The position numbers and the translations under genes are program-made. A stretch of 64,000 bases of DNA, taken from the NCBI RefSeq assembly GCF_022809355.1, contig NZ_JAKZMM010000002.1, forward strand, positions 1-64,000, given 5' to 3'. Under the pieces are notes generated by a model that had not been told where the DNA came from, made no database searches, and was given only the letters and a program-made list of their open reading frames with translations. The DNA comes from Parabacteroides faecalis. GTDB lineage: Bacteria; Bacteroidota; Bacteroidia; Bacteroidales; Tannerellaceae. Below are positions 8,772 through 17,380 of the stretch, in pieces. Each line of letters begins with the position of its first letter. The first letter of the stretch is position 1.

Positions 8772-11700
8772 TTAAAAACTAATATTAGCACCTAAAGATA
8801 ACGTGGTAGAAACAGGATAAGCACCACTAGTTAAAACATTACCCAGTTCAGGATCACCGCCCTTCCATCCTGTAATAGTTAAAACATTCTTACCTGTAAA
8901 AAATACTTTTAAATTATCAATACCGATTTTTTTTATACAAGGTTGCTTAAATATATACGAAATCGTTATATCTTGCAATCTTACATAAGAACGACTTTGT
9001 AATCCTAAGAATTTACTATCACCAGAGAACCAAGCTGCAGGATATTCATTATTAGGATTCTCAGCAGTCCAATATGGAACATAAATATTATTGGCACTAA
9101 AGAAATCTGAACGACCACCAGCCATATACGCAGGCAAATTGCTTTCCTGAAAATAACCATTACCTCCAAATGTTCCAGTAAATAACATATACAATTCTAA
9201 ATTCTTCCAAGAAACAGTATTACCTAAACTCAATTTGAAACGAGGATCTTTATTTCCAATAATAACTCGATCATCAACAGTAATTAAACCGTCCCCATTT
9301 ATATCTACATATTTAGGAGTACCAGCCTCTACTCCATTAGCATCCATATATTCTATATCATTTGTTTGAACAATTCCATTTTGTTTATAACCATATATTG
9401 AATGAATAGAATGCCCTATAAACAAATTATTACCTATATCATCATCCTCTATACCATCAGCATTTAAGTCATCACCATATAAATGAGTTAATTTATTTCT
9501 ATTTAGCCAAAAAGTTAAACTCGTCTTCCAATTCCAATCTTTTGATTGAATATTAACTGATGAAAGCGTTATCTCAACACCTCTATTTTTTACCTCGCCC
9601 ATAGATGATTTCATTGTAGTAAAACCAGTCATAACAGGTATCGTCCTATTAAAAAGTTGGTCATATGTTTTGGAAAAATATATATCTAAATCTGCAAATA
9701 AACGACTATTGAACCAAGATGATTCAAAACCAAAATTCCAAGCTTCTGTTGTTTCCCAACCTAATAGAGTATTACCTATCACTGATTGCTTTATACCATA
9801 AGTAGGGGAACCTATATTACCAAAAGAATAAAAAATACCACCAGAAGAACCTGTAGAAACCGTAGATAATGTTCCATAAGGATCAAGTCCTTGATTACCA
9901 TTTTTACCCCATGATAATTTTAATTTCATGTCATCCAAAAAATTTATTGATTTCATAAATGATTCATTTGTAATACGCCACGCAGAACCAACCGCCCAAA
10001 AATTCCCCCATTTACTTTGTAAACCAAAAACAGAGGCTCCATCTCTCCTATAAGAGGCTGTTAAATAATATGTATTACTAAAGGAATAAGATATTCGACC
10101 AAAATAACCTATATTTCTTCTTTTTGTATTATTATTATTCCATTTTTGAATTTTCGCATAATGTAAACCATTTAATCCCAATATAGTATTACCATTAGTT
10201 GAAAAATCGGAGCCTGTCATCTTTTCATCTTTCACATATTTACTATCTCGAGTAGCAACAGCTGTTAAATCAATTGAATGTTCTCCAAATGAATTTTTAT
10301 AATTTAAAATATTATCTATTACCCAACTTGTTGTTTTTATATTTTGTACATAACCATTTGCTACCGATAAATAATTTTGTTGAGTTGTTATAGAATAACG
10401 AGAATCATCATCATATGGGCCAATTGGTGCAAAATAATTTTCATGATAAAATTGACCTACTCTACGATAATCCAAATTACCAGCATAATTTAAACGATAA
10501 CTCAACCCTTCTAACCAAGGAATTTTAACTAACATAAAAGCATTCATTCTAAAATTATTACGCAAATCTACATCATCTACACCTCCTGATTCAACATCCC
10601 ACAATGGATTCACTGCTTCACTTTGTCCATTAGGGTATTTTTCTAATTGTGTTGAATTAGCTCTATACAACATATCATAAGGTGTAAGAATTTGTGCATT
10701 TGTTAAATTCGCTCCAATTCCAGAATAATCCGAATGTGTATATGCAGCATCAACGCCAATCTGCAACCAATCTGTAATATTCGTATTTATTTTACCTAAA
10801 ACAGTCATACGAGAGAAATCATCACCTTTGACAACACCTTGATTATCTGTATAAGAAGCGGACATATAATAGTTCATTTTATCTCCAGCCCCAGAAACAG
10901 CTATCTGATAGTCTTGCATCCACCCAGTACGAGTTGATTCATCTAACCAATCTATTTCATTACCTGCCTCATAATTCACTTTCTCTTGACTAAACAAGAA
11001 ACTATAATCCTCATACTTATTTTTATCTCTAACCATATTTAACCATTGCTCACCTTTCAATAACTTAGGTTTAAGATGCCAATTCTGCATACTACCTGCA
11101 ACATTAAGATTAATAACAGGTTTCCCTGTTTTACCCTTTTTGGTTGTAATAATAATCACACCATTTGCCGAGCGTGATCCATATGCAGCAGCCGATGTTG
11201 CATCCTTTAATACATCAAAAGAAGCGATATCATTTGGATTAATATCATTAATATTTCCCATAAAAATAATTCCATCTACCACTATTAATGGATCATTGGA
11301 TCCCGATATTGAGTTTTGTCCACGTACCTGCATTGAAGGTTGCCCTCCTGCAGAATTTGTTGCACCAATATCTAATCCAGAAACATTACCCTTTAGTGAT
11401 TCTAAAGCATTTGTATTAGAAGATAATGCTATCGGAGAATTTTCTAACTTAAAAGAAGAAACAGAACCTGTAAATTCTTTTTTTGTCGTAGTTCCATATC
11501 CTACAACTACCAACTCATCCAAAGACTGACTATCTTCTCTTAACGTAATAGAAAATGTTTTTTGGTTTCCTACTTTTATTTCCAGGTTGGCATAACCAAT
11601 ATAAGAGATTTGCAAAGTTGCACCTTCTTCTATATCCAATGAGAACTTACCATCCATATCGGTAATCGTTCCGTTGGTGGTACCTTTTACCATTACATTA

Positions 11701-12146
11701 GCACCAATCACAGGCATACCAGATGGATCAACGATGGTTCCGGTTACAACTTTTCCGGATTGTTGAACCACAGCATCTTTCTGCATCAACAAGATATTAT
11801 TCCCCTGCATGGCATAAATAATGTCTGTCCCAGCAAACATTTGGTTTAACACTTCGGCAACCGTTTCGTTGTTTGCCTGGATCGTCACAGTGTTGTTCAG
11901 ATTTACTTTGTCATGATTATAGACAAACAGATAATCTGTCTGTTCTTCGATTTGCTTGATGACTTCTTTCGCCTGCTTCTGATTTGCATGGATATTTACC
12001 CGCAGACTTTGTGAGTTAACATTTATAGCAAAGGCCGAAGAAACACATAGTACTCCAAATAATGAGGTTAGCTTCATCAGTCTAAAAATGTGCTTAAATT
12101 CGGTTAACGACAAGGCATTTGACACCTTGATCAACTTTTTATTCAT
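8772..12146 (-). CDS. SusC/RagA TonB-dependent transporter with STN domain
   Basis: This is a 1124-residue outer-membrane glycan importer. The order is: signal peptide ending near residue 46; STN (secretin/TonB short N-terminal) signalling domain about 50-120; carboxypeptidase-regulatory-like domain about 130-205; TonB box DELVVVGYGT near 208; plug with the DPLIVVDGI and ATSAAAYGSRSANGVIIITTKKG segments near 285-340; then the 22-strand barrel ending in F. The STN domain implies control through the upstream FecR anti-sigma protein. The composition changes sharply inside the gene: up to about codon 189 it is normal, while beyond that point it is AT-rich (15 G/C in 60 at 10141-10200 versus 29 in 60 at 11701-11760). 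Recombination inside the gene is likely. Confidence 0.95.
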   Translation of the reverse strand: MNKKLIKVSNALSLTEFKHIFRLMKLTSLFGVLCVSSAFAINVNSQSLRVNIHANQKQAKEVIKQIEEQTDYLFVYNHDKVNLNNTVTIQANNETVAEVLNQMFAGTDIIYAMQGNNILLMQKDAVVQQSGKVVTGTIVDPSGMPVIGANVMVKGTTNGTITDMDGKFSLDIEEGATLQISYIGYANLEIKVGNQKTFSITLREDSQSLDELVVVGYGTTTKKEFTGSVSSFKLENSPIALSSNTNALESLKGNVSGLDIGATNSAGGQPSMQVRGQNSISGSNDPLIVVDGIIFMGNINDINPNDIASFDVLKDATSAAAYGSRSANGVIIITTKKGKTGKPVINLNVAGSMQNWHLKPKLLKGEQWLNMVRDKNKYEDYSFLFSQEKVNYEAGNEIDWLDESTRTGWMQDYQIAVSGAGDKMNYYMSASYTDNQGVVKGDDFSRMTVLGKINTNITDWLQIGVDAAYTHSDYSGIGANLTNAQILTPYDMLYRANSTQLEKYPNGQSEAVNPLWDVESGGVDDVDLRNNFRMNAFMLVKIPWLEGLSYRLNYAGNLDYRRVGQFYHENYFAPIGPYDDDSRYSITTQQNYLSVANGYVQNIKTTSWVIDNILNYKNSFGEHSIDLTAVATRDSKYVKDEKMTGSDFSTNGNTILGLNGLHYAKIQKWNNNNTKRRNIGYFGRISYSFSNTYYLTASYRRDGASVFGLQSKWGNFWAVGSAWRITNESFMKSINFLDDMKLKLSWGKNGNQGLDPYGTLSTVSTGSSGGIFYSFGNIGSPTYGIKQSVIGNTLLGWETTEAWNFGFESSWFNSRLFADLDIYFSKTYDQLFNRTIPVMTGFTTMKSSMGEVKNRGVEITLSSVNIQSKDWNWKTSLTFWLNRNKLTHLYGDDLNADGIEDDDIGNNLFIGHSIHSIYGYKQNGIVQTNDIEYMDANGVEAGTPKYVDINGDGLITVDDRVIIGNKDPRFKLSLGNTVSWKNLELYMLFTGTFGGNGYFQESNLPAYMAGGRSDFFSANNIYVPYWTAENPNNEYPAAWFSGDSKFLGLQSRSYVRLQDITISYIFKQPCIKKIGIDNLKVFFTGKNVLTITGWKGGDPELGNVLTSGAYPVSTTLSLGANISF

Positions 12147-12194
12147 AACTTTGTTGCAATTAATTTGTTGGTATTCGATTTAATTCCCGTTAGT

Positions 12195-12245
12195 GTCAGA
12201 ATACTGACTTTTTTGAGCCGGGCTATGTGGCAGCATTACCCGGCT
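12195..12245 (-). promoter_or_regulatory. Two hairpins in the fecR-susC intergenic region
   Basis: The 133-base gap between fecR and susC holds a GTCAG-AATA-CTGAC palindrome (12195-12208) and a stem of AGCCGGG with CCCGGCT (12216-12222 with 12239-12245). On the susC transcript neither is followed by a T run, so they look like leader or processing structures rather than a terminator. Confidence 0.35.
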
Positions 12246-12279
12246 TCTTGTTTTGTTCTTTCATTTATCCATAGGCACT

Positions 12280-13227
12280 TTATTTTATTGTTATTACATT
12301 CTGTTCGTTATCTTTTACATAACGGAAATGATGTTCCATCTGTAAAACCTTCAACACCTGTTCCACGCCGTCTTTACTCCGGAACTTTCCCGTATAACGT
12401 TCCTTCAAAAAGGCCTGATTCTGATGTTGTATCTCCACATCAAAATACAAAGACAACTTTTCCATAATCTTGTAAATTGGTTCATCCAGAAAACAGATCA
12501 AACCTTCTTTCCATTTGAAATAATCCGGATTCTGAATAAGTCCCGAATAATATTGCCCATCCTTGAAATAAACCATCTCTCCCGGTTTCATCGAATGAGG
12601 TTCCCGCAACCTCGATGATTCCAGTAAGACACTTCCTTTTAATAAAGCTACTTCAAAGTCGGCTTCTTCTTCATAGGCCGAAACATTAAATTCTGTTCCC
12701 AATACCTTTACATCCACTTTCGAAGTCTTTACGACAAATGGCACTTTTTCATTCCGGCGGACTTCAAAATAAGCCTCTCCTGAGAGTTCCACCGACCGAG
12801 TATCTTTCTGAAAAGAAAGTGGATAAACCAATTTGGAATGAGCATTCAGCCATACTTTCGTACTATCCGGCAACATCAGTTCTGCGCGTTGCCCAGCAGG
12901 TACATATAAAGTTTGGTACAGGGGTCGTTCTTCCGTATCTTGTTCTGACTGTCTGAACTCCCATCCATATTGAATCCCCAATACCAGTAAGATCACAGCT
13001 GCGATCTTGACGAGTTCGACTCCTATCGAACGAAGCTTTATTTGCTTTGCCCGTTTCCGAAGTGTTTGAGCAGCCGACTGGTTCATCACGGAGATGTCGA
13101 ATGCTTTATGTAAAGCCATGAACTCTTTCACATGCGCTTCATCCGCATCCAGCCAATCGACAACTTGTTCCGCTTCTTTTGCCGTTACTCGTCCTTCAAT
13201 ATATCGTTGTAATAATTCGTAATCCAT
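12280..13227 (-). CDS. FecR family anti-sigma factor
   Basis: This single-pass inner-membrane regulator transmits the SusC STN signal to an ECF sigma factor. The start is the ATG at 13227; the frame to 13263 would need TTG. The N-terminal cytoplasmic region (EGRVTAKEAEQVVDWL near 10-25) binds sigma. One membrane helix (VKIAAVILLVLGIQYGW) lies near residues 75-90. The periplasmic FecR domain follows, with VPAGQRAELMLPDSTKVWLNAHSKLVYP near 113-140, and the C-terminal part ends in the DUF4974-like DEPIYKIMEKLSLYFDVEI segment. Normally the sigma gene sits immediately upstream; here GH29 lies there on the opposite strand, and the only sigma gene is about 7 kb away. Composition is normal. Confidence 0.92.
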   Translation of the reverse strand: MDYELLQRYIEGRVTAKEAEQVVDWLDADEAHVKEFMALHKAFDISVMNQSAAQTLRKRAKQIKLRSIGVELVKIAAVILLVLGIQYGWEFRQSEQDTEERPLYQTLYVPAGQRAELMLPDSTKVWLNAHSKLVYPLSFQKDTRSVELSGEAYFEVRRNEKVPFVVKTSKVDVKVLGTEFNVSAYEEEADFEVALLKGSVLLESSRLREPHSMKPGEMVYFKDGQYYSGLIQNPDYFKWKEGLICFLDEPIYKIMEKLSLYFDVEIQHQNQAFLKERYTGKFRSKDGVEQVLKVLQMEHHFRYVKDNEQNVITIK

Positions 13228-13425
13228 CTGTTTTTTATCCGTTTCATTAATATGACAATTCAACCCTAAAAATCCCTGAACAAAAAATCCACTTTTTTCA
13301 GAAAAAAATCAAGAAGTCGATATTCTAGTATATTTTATCTGTTTCGTGTTAGGAGAAATAACTGATATTCTTTTTCTTTGTTCTATCAAATAAAAACGGA
13401 TTGCAAACCTAAACAACAAAATGAC

Positions 13426-15651
13426 ATGAGAACTATTTGGAGTTTATTGGGTGCCACGTTGCTATTGACGGCTTGTGGTACAAATCAGCAAGAGCAGATG
13501 GCGTTTCAAAACACGATTCCAATCGAGCCAAATGACACTAAAGAAATGATTATCGAAAAGGCGGCTCACGTGGTTCCAACAGAAAACCAGTTGGCTGCTC
13601 TTCATAATGAATACATTGCATTTATCCATTTCGGCCCCAATACATTTACCCGCCGTGAATGGGGAACAGGTATGGAAGATCCTAAAATCTTCGACTTGAA
13701 GAACTTGGATACCGACCAATGGTGTGAAACCATGAAGGCTGCCGGCATGAAGATGGTTATTCTGACAGTGAAGCATCACGATGGCTTTGTATTGTGGCAA
13801 AGTCGTTATACAACACATGGAATTATGTCGAGTCCATTCCAAAATGGAAAGGGAGATGTATTGAGAGATTTATCTGCATCTTGTCAGAAATATGGACTAA
13901 AGTTGGGTATTTATCTTTCTCCGGCTGACTTATTTCAGATAGAAAGTCCGGATGGTCTGTATGGAAACCTGAGTAAATATACCAAAAGAACGATCCCACG
14001 TGAAGTGCCGGGTCGTCCGTTTGCCAACCAGACTAAGTTTGAGTTTGAGGTAGATGATTACAATGAGTATTTCCTTAATCAGCTGTTTGAATTGTTGACC
14101 GAATACGGCCCTATTCATGAAGTATGGTTTGACGGAGCACATCCGAAGCGGAAAGGTGGACAGCGGTATAATTATACTGCTTGGAAAGAATTGATTCACA
14201 AACTGGCTCCGCAAGCTGTTATCTTTGGTCGGGAAGATGTCCGTTGGTGTGGTAATGAAGCCGGGAAAACAAGAGATACCGAATGGAATGTCATCACTTA
14301 TCCGCACAATCCGGATACAGCAACGGTTTTCGTTGATATGACGGATACAGATCTGGGCAGCCGCGAGGTTTTGTATAAAGCGAAATACCTGCATTACCAA
14401 CAAGCAGAAACGAATACCTCTATCCGTGAAGGTTGGTTCTATCGGGATGATACACATCAGAAAGTAAGAAGTGCCGACGATGTGTTTGATATTTACGAAC
14501 GTGCTGTCGGCGGCAATTCAACCTTCCTGTTGAATATTCCACCCAATCGCGACGGACGTTTCTCTCCAGCCGATGTAGCCTCTCTGACGGAAGCAGGCAA
14601 ACGGATCCGGAAGACTTACGGTACCAACTTGTTGGAAGGAGCCAAAGGTCCGGAAGAAGTTTTGGATAAAGATGAAAATACGTATGTGGAACTGGATGGT
14701 AAGAAGAAAGAGATCACAATCTCAACGCCTCAACCTATTACGTTCAACCGTTTGCTCTTGCAGGAAGCAATTGCTTCTCATAGTGAACGAGTAGAAAAAC
14801 ATGCGGTAGATGCTTGGATAGACGGCGAATGGAAAGAGATTGCCCAGGCTACAAATATCGGATACAAACGAATCCTCCGTTTCCCGGATGTGACAACCAA
14901 CAAGATCCGCGTACGCTTCCTGGAGAACCGGGCGAATCCGGCTATCCATACCATCACGGCTCATCATTATCAGGCACGTCCGCCTCAGTTGGATTTCATC
15001 CGTGATTTATCAGGAAATGTCAGCATCGAGCCAAAGGTACAGAACTTCAAATGGAATCAGTATGGCGAGAACGCATCCAAGAACTTAAGTCAAGGTTATA
15101 CCATTTATTATACAACAGACGGCAGTACTCCGACCACCTCATCTACTCCATATACAAAGCCGTTTAAGATGGAAAACGGAGAAGTGAAAGCTTTTGCGGT
15201 ATTAAATGAGATGGAAGGTGCCATGCAATCGGATCGTTTCGGATGGATCAAACAGGATTGGAAATTGGTATCAGCCAGCAGTGAAGCCGATAATCATCAG
15301 GCAGCTTTGGCATTCGACGAGCAACCTTATTCTTACTGGTTGTCAAAACCCGGAAAGAATCAATCCATTACCATCGACTTGGGAGCTTCACGTGAACTCA
15401 AGGGATTTGCTTACACACCGCAAACAGTTAATGCAGAAGGCATGATGGAAAAAGGAGTATTCTACATCAGTGCTGACGGAAAGAGTTGGAAAAAAGCAGA
15501 AGATTTTGAATTCGGAAATCTGATCAACGACCCGACCAAGCGCCAGCATTACTTCCAGCAACCGGTTTCTGCCCGCTTCGTTAAAATAGAAGCTACCCGC
15601 ATCGCCGCCGGAGGTCAAGTAGTAGCTATTGCAGAATTGGATTTGTTCTAA
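13426..15651 (+). CDS. Alpha-L-fucosidase, GH29, with C-terminal F5/8-type domain
   Basis: This enzyme hydrolyses alpha-L-fucosides. The start at 13426 gives a lipoprotein signal (LLGATLLLTAC); the longer frame would begin with TTG. The GH29 barrel spans about residues 45-350, with HFGPNTFTRREWG near 66, TVKHHDGFVLWQS near 112 and EVWFDGAHP near 232, whose Asp is the expected nucleophile. A CBM-like domain follows near 370-500, then a chitobiase-type Fn3-like segment (YTIYYTTDGSTPTTS near 555), and then a second discoidin-like F5/8 C domain to the end. It is the only plus-strand gene of this locus, inserted between fecR and the second susD. Exo-fucosidase activity is inferred from the family. 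Confidence 0.9.
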   Translation: MRTIWSLLGATLLLTACGTNQQEQMAFQNTIPIEPNDTKEMIIEKAAHVVPTENQLAALHNEYIAFIHFGPNTFTRREWGTGMEDPKIFDLKNLDTDQWCETMKAAGMKMVILTVKHHDGFVLWQSRYTTHGIMSSPFQNGKGDVLRDLSASCQKYGLKLGIYLSPADLFQIESPDGLYGNLSKYTKRTIPREVPGRPFANQTKFEFEVDDYNEYFLNQLFELLTEYGPIHEVWFDGAHPKRKGGQRYNYTAWKELIHKLAPQAVIFGREDVRWCGNEAGKTRDTEWNVITYPHNPDTATVFVDMTDTDLGSREVLYKAKYLHYQQAETNTSIREGWFYRDDTHQKVRSADDVFDIYERAVGGNSTFLLNIPPNRDGRFSPADVASLTEAGKRIRKTYGTNLLEGAKGPEEVLDKDENTYVELDGKKKEITISTPQPITFNRLLLQEAIASHSERVEKHAVDAWIDGEWKEIAQATNIGYKRILRFPDVTTNKIRVRFLENRANPAIHTITAHHYQARPPQLDFIRDLSGNVSIEPKVQNFKWNQYGENASKNLSQGYTIYYTTDGSTPTTSSTPYTKPFKMENGEVKAFAVLNEMEGAMQSDRFGWIKQDWKLVSASSEADNHQAALAFDEQPYSYWLSKPGKNQSITIDLGASRELKGFAYTPQTVNAEGMMEKGVFYISADGKSWKKAEDFEFGNLINDPTKRQHYFQQPVSARFVKIEATRIAAGGQVVAIAELDLF

Positions 15652-15687
15652 ACTTCACGAAACATCTTTCGTAGAATTAACTCATAT

Positions 15688-15730
15688 AGAAAAGCCCCCT
15701 CGGAGAGATTCGAAGGGCTTTTCTCTTTTT
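15688..15730. terminator. Bidirectional terminator between GH29 and susD2
   Basis: A 10-bp stem (15688-15697 with 15715-15724, AGAAAAGCCC paired with GGGCTTTTCT) is followed by a T-rich run on the plus strand. It lies between two convergent stop codons (15651 and 15743). Confidence 0.75.
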
Positions 15731-15742
15731 CCCGGTCTTTCT

Positions 15743-17368
15743 TTAATATCCCGGATTTTGTGTCAGCTGTTTATTCAGTGTAAGTACATTGTCGGGAATC
15801 GGGAAAACAGTGGTATAACCATTTTCTTCTTGCGGTAACTGCGGGCGACTGCTATAAGTCCTCGTAAACCGGCCAAAGCGAACCAGGTCTTGTCGGCGCC
15901 AGCCTTCCCAAGCCAATTCCAACTGGCGTTCTGCCAGAATATTCTCAAGCGTAGCTTTCCGTTCCGGCATTCCTACCCGCCGACGTACTTCGTTGAGTTC
16001 GCTGTCACCATTTTCTCCATTTCTCACTTTGGCCTCACTCTTCATCAACAAAGCATCTGCGTAACGGAAAAGGACGATATCATTGTCAGATAATTTCCCG
16101 TCTTTCGTTCCCTGACTATCTACTTCGTATTTCTTCATCCGTGCTCCTGCCGTCTTCTCAGCAGCCAGTCCTGAAAGATCCAGCTGAATATCCCAAGGAA
16201 GATACTCCAAGACCGTTCCATTATCCAACCGAACCGTATCACCGTTAAAGTCAAATACTACTCCTGCAAAATAGCAGGCGTCAAAACGGGTATCAACAGA
16301 ATCCGTTCCATAACCAAATGTCTGAAGGGTTTCGATGGTAGCACTCGATCCATTCTCGCCTCCCAACCCATACGCCTTTGCATGATTATAATGACGGGAA
16401 CGGAACAGATTCTGCATTTGGTTCGCATATAAATTCTTATCCATCGGGATGGTAAAGACATTCTCTTCCGAACCTTCGTTATAGACTTTAAAGTTATCGG
16501 TATAAGCCGGAGAAAGCCGATAACCGCAAACTGTCAGCGAATCACAATACGCCATCGTTGTTTGCCAGGCATTCAGGTAACGATCACCAACCTTAAAATA
16601 AATAGACTTTCCATCCGGGCGAGCTGTAGTCGTCCACCGGTCATGTAAATAGACTTCACAGTTTAATGCCAGTTTAGCCAACAGGAAAAATGCCACCGGA
16701 CGCGTCACCCGTCCGTAATAATCACCCGGATAATTACTTCGTTCCAAACTCAAATCGGGTAACGCGACCTGAAGTTCATCCACGATAAACCGGAATACCT
16801 CACTCCGTTCGCTTTGCTTAACATCTTGCATAGGCGTGGACGACGACAATACCAACGGAACACGTCCGAAAAGATCTACCAGATAATAATAGTATAAGGC
16901 ACGGATTGCCCGGACTTCCGCCAAATAAGGCGATAATTCGTACTCCGGATATTGTTTCTGCAAGGTCTGTAAGATTTCCAGAGATTTATTACTTAATACG
17001 ATTACCTTATACAGATATTCCCAGGTTGCCTGAATTGCATAATTATTCGTTCCCCAACGATGTAAGAACAGTCCTTGCCAGAAACCACCGTCATACCAGT
17101 CGCCACCCCGTGTCGGGAGCATAGCTTCGTCCGTCGTAAACGTATTCAAGTCGTACACGCCGCGATATGTTCCTTGCAGACCTTGACTATCACTATTCCC
17201 TCCTATATAATTATATAAGGTAGCAACTGTATTCAGATAAATATTGGCTGGCGTATCAAAAGCTTCTTCCTCCGAGATCTGATCACGCGGATGCTCTTCC
17301 AGGAATTTACTGCATCCCATTAACAGGAAAAGACTACTTATATATAGAAACAAACTGAACTTCTTCAT
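15743..17368 (-). CDS. SusD/RagB family lipoprotein (second copy)
   Basis: This is the surface glycan-binding partner of the SusC encoded just upstream. The ATG at 17368 is chosen because the frame to 17377 would need TTG. The lipobox is LLMGC near residue 18, followed by SKFLEEHPRDQISEEEAFDTP, the canonical SusD N-terminus. YLAEVRAIRALYYYYLVDLFGRVPLV near 155-180 is the TPR-region hallmark, and the protein ends with the usual FPIPDNVLTLNKQLTQNPGY-type tail. Its composition is normal, in contrast with the first SusD of the locus. The two SusD proteins are clearly different in sequence, so this is not a recent duplication. Confidence 0.93.
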   Translation of the reverse strand: MKKFSLFLYISSLFLLMGCSKFLEEHPRDQISEEEAFDTPANIYLNTVATLYNYIGGNSDSQGLQGTYRGVYDLNTFTTDEAMLPTRGGDWYDGGFWQGLFLHRWGTNNYAIQATWEYLYKVIVLSNKSLEILQTLQKQYPEYELSPYLAEVRAIRALYYYYLVDLFGRVPLVLSSSTPMQDVKQSERSEVFRFIVDELQVALPDLSLERSNYPGDYYGRVTRPVAFFLLAKLALNCEVYLHDRWTTTARPDGKSIYFKVGDRYLNAWQTTMAYCDSLTVCGYRLSPAYTDNFKVYNEGSEENVFTIPMDKNLYANQMQNLFRSRHYNHAKAYGLGGENGSSATIETLQTFGYGTDSVDTRFDACYFAGVVFDFNGDTVRLDNGTVLEYLPWDIQLDLSGLAAEKTAGARMKKYEVDSQGTKDGKLSDNDIVLFRYADALLMKSEAKVRNGENGDSELNEVRRRVGMPERKATLENILAERQLELAWEGWRRQDLVRFGRFTRTYSSRPQLPQEENGYTTVFPIPDNVLTLNKQLTQNPGY

Positions 17369-17380
17369 ACCCGACAAACA

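Noticed and set aside
13378-13425. Longer GH29 start
   Set aside because: It begins with TTG and hides the lipoprotein signal that starts at 13426.
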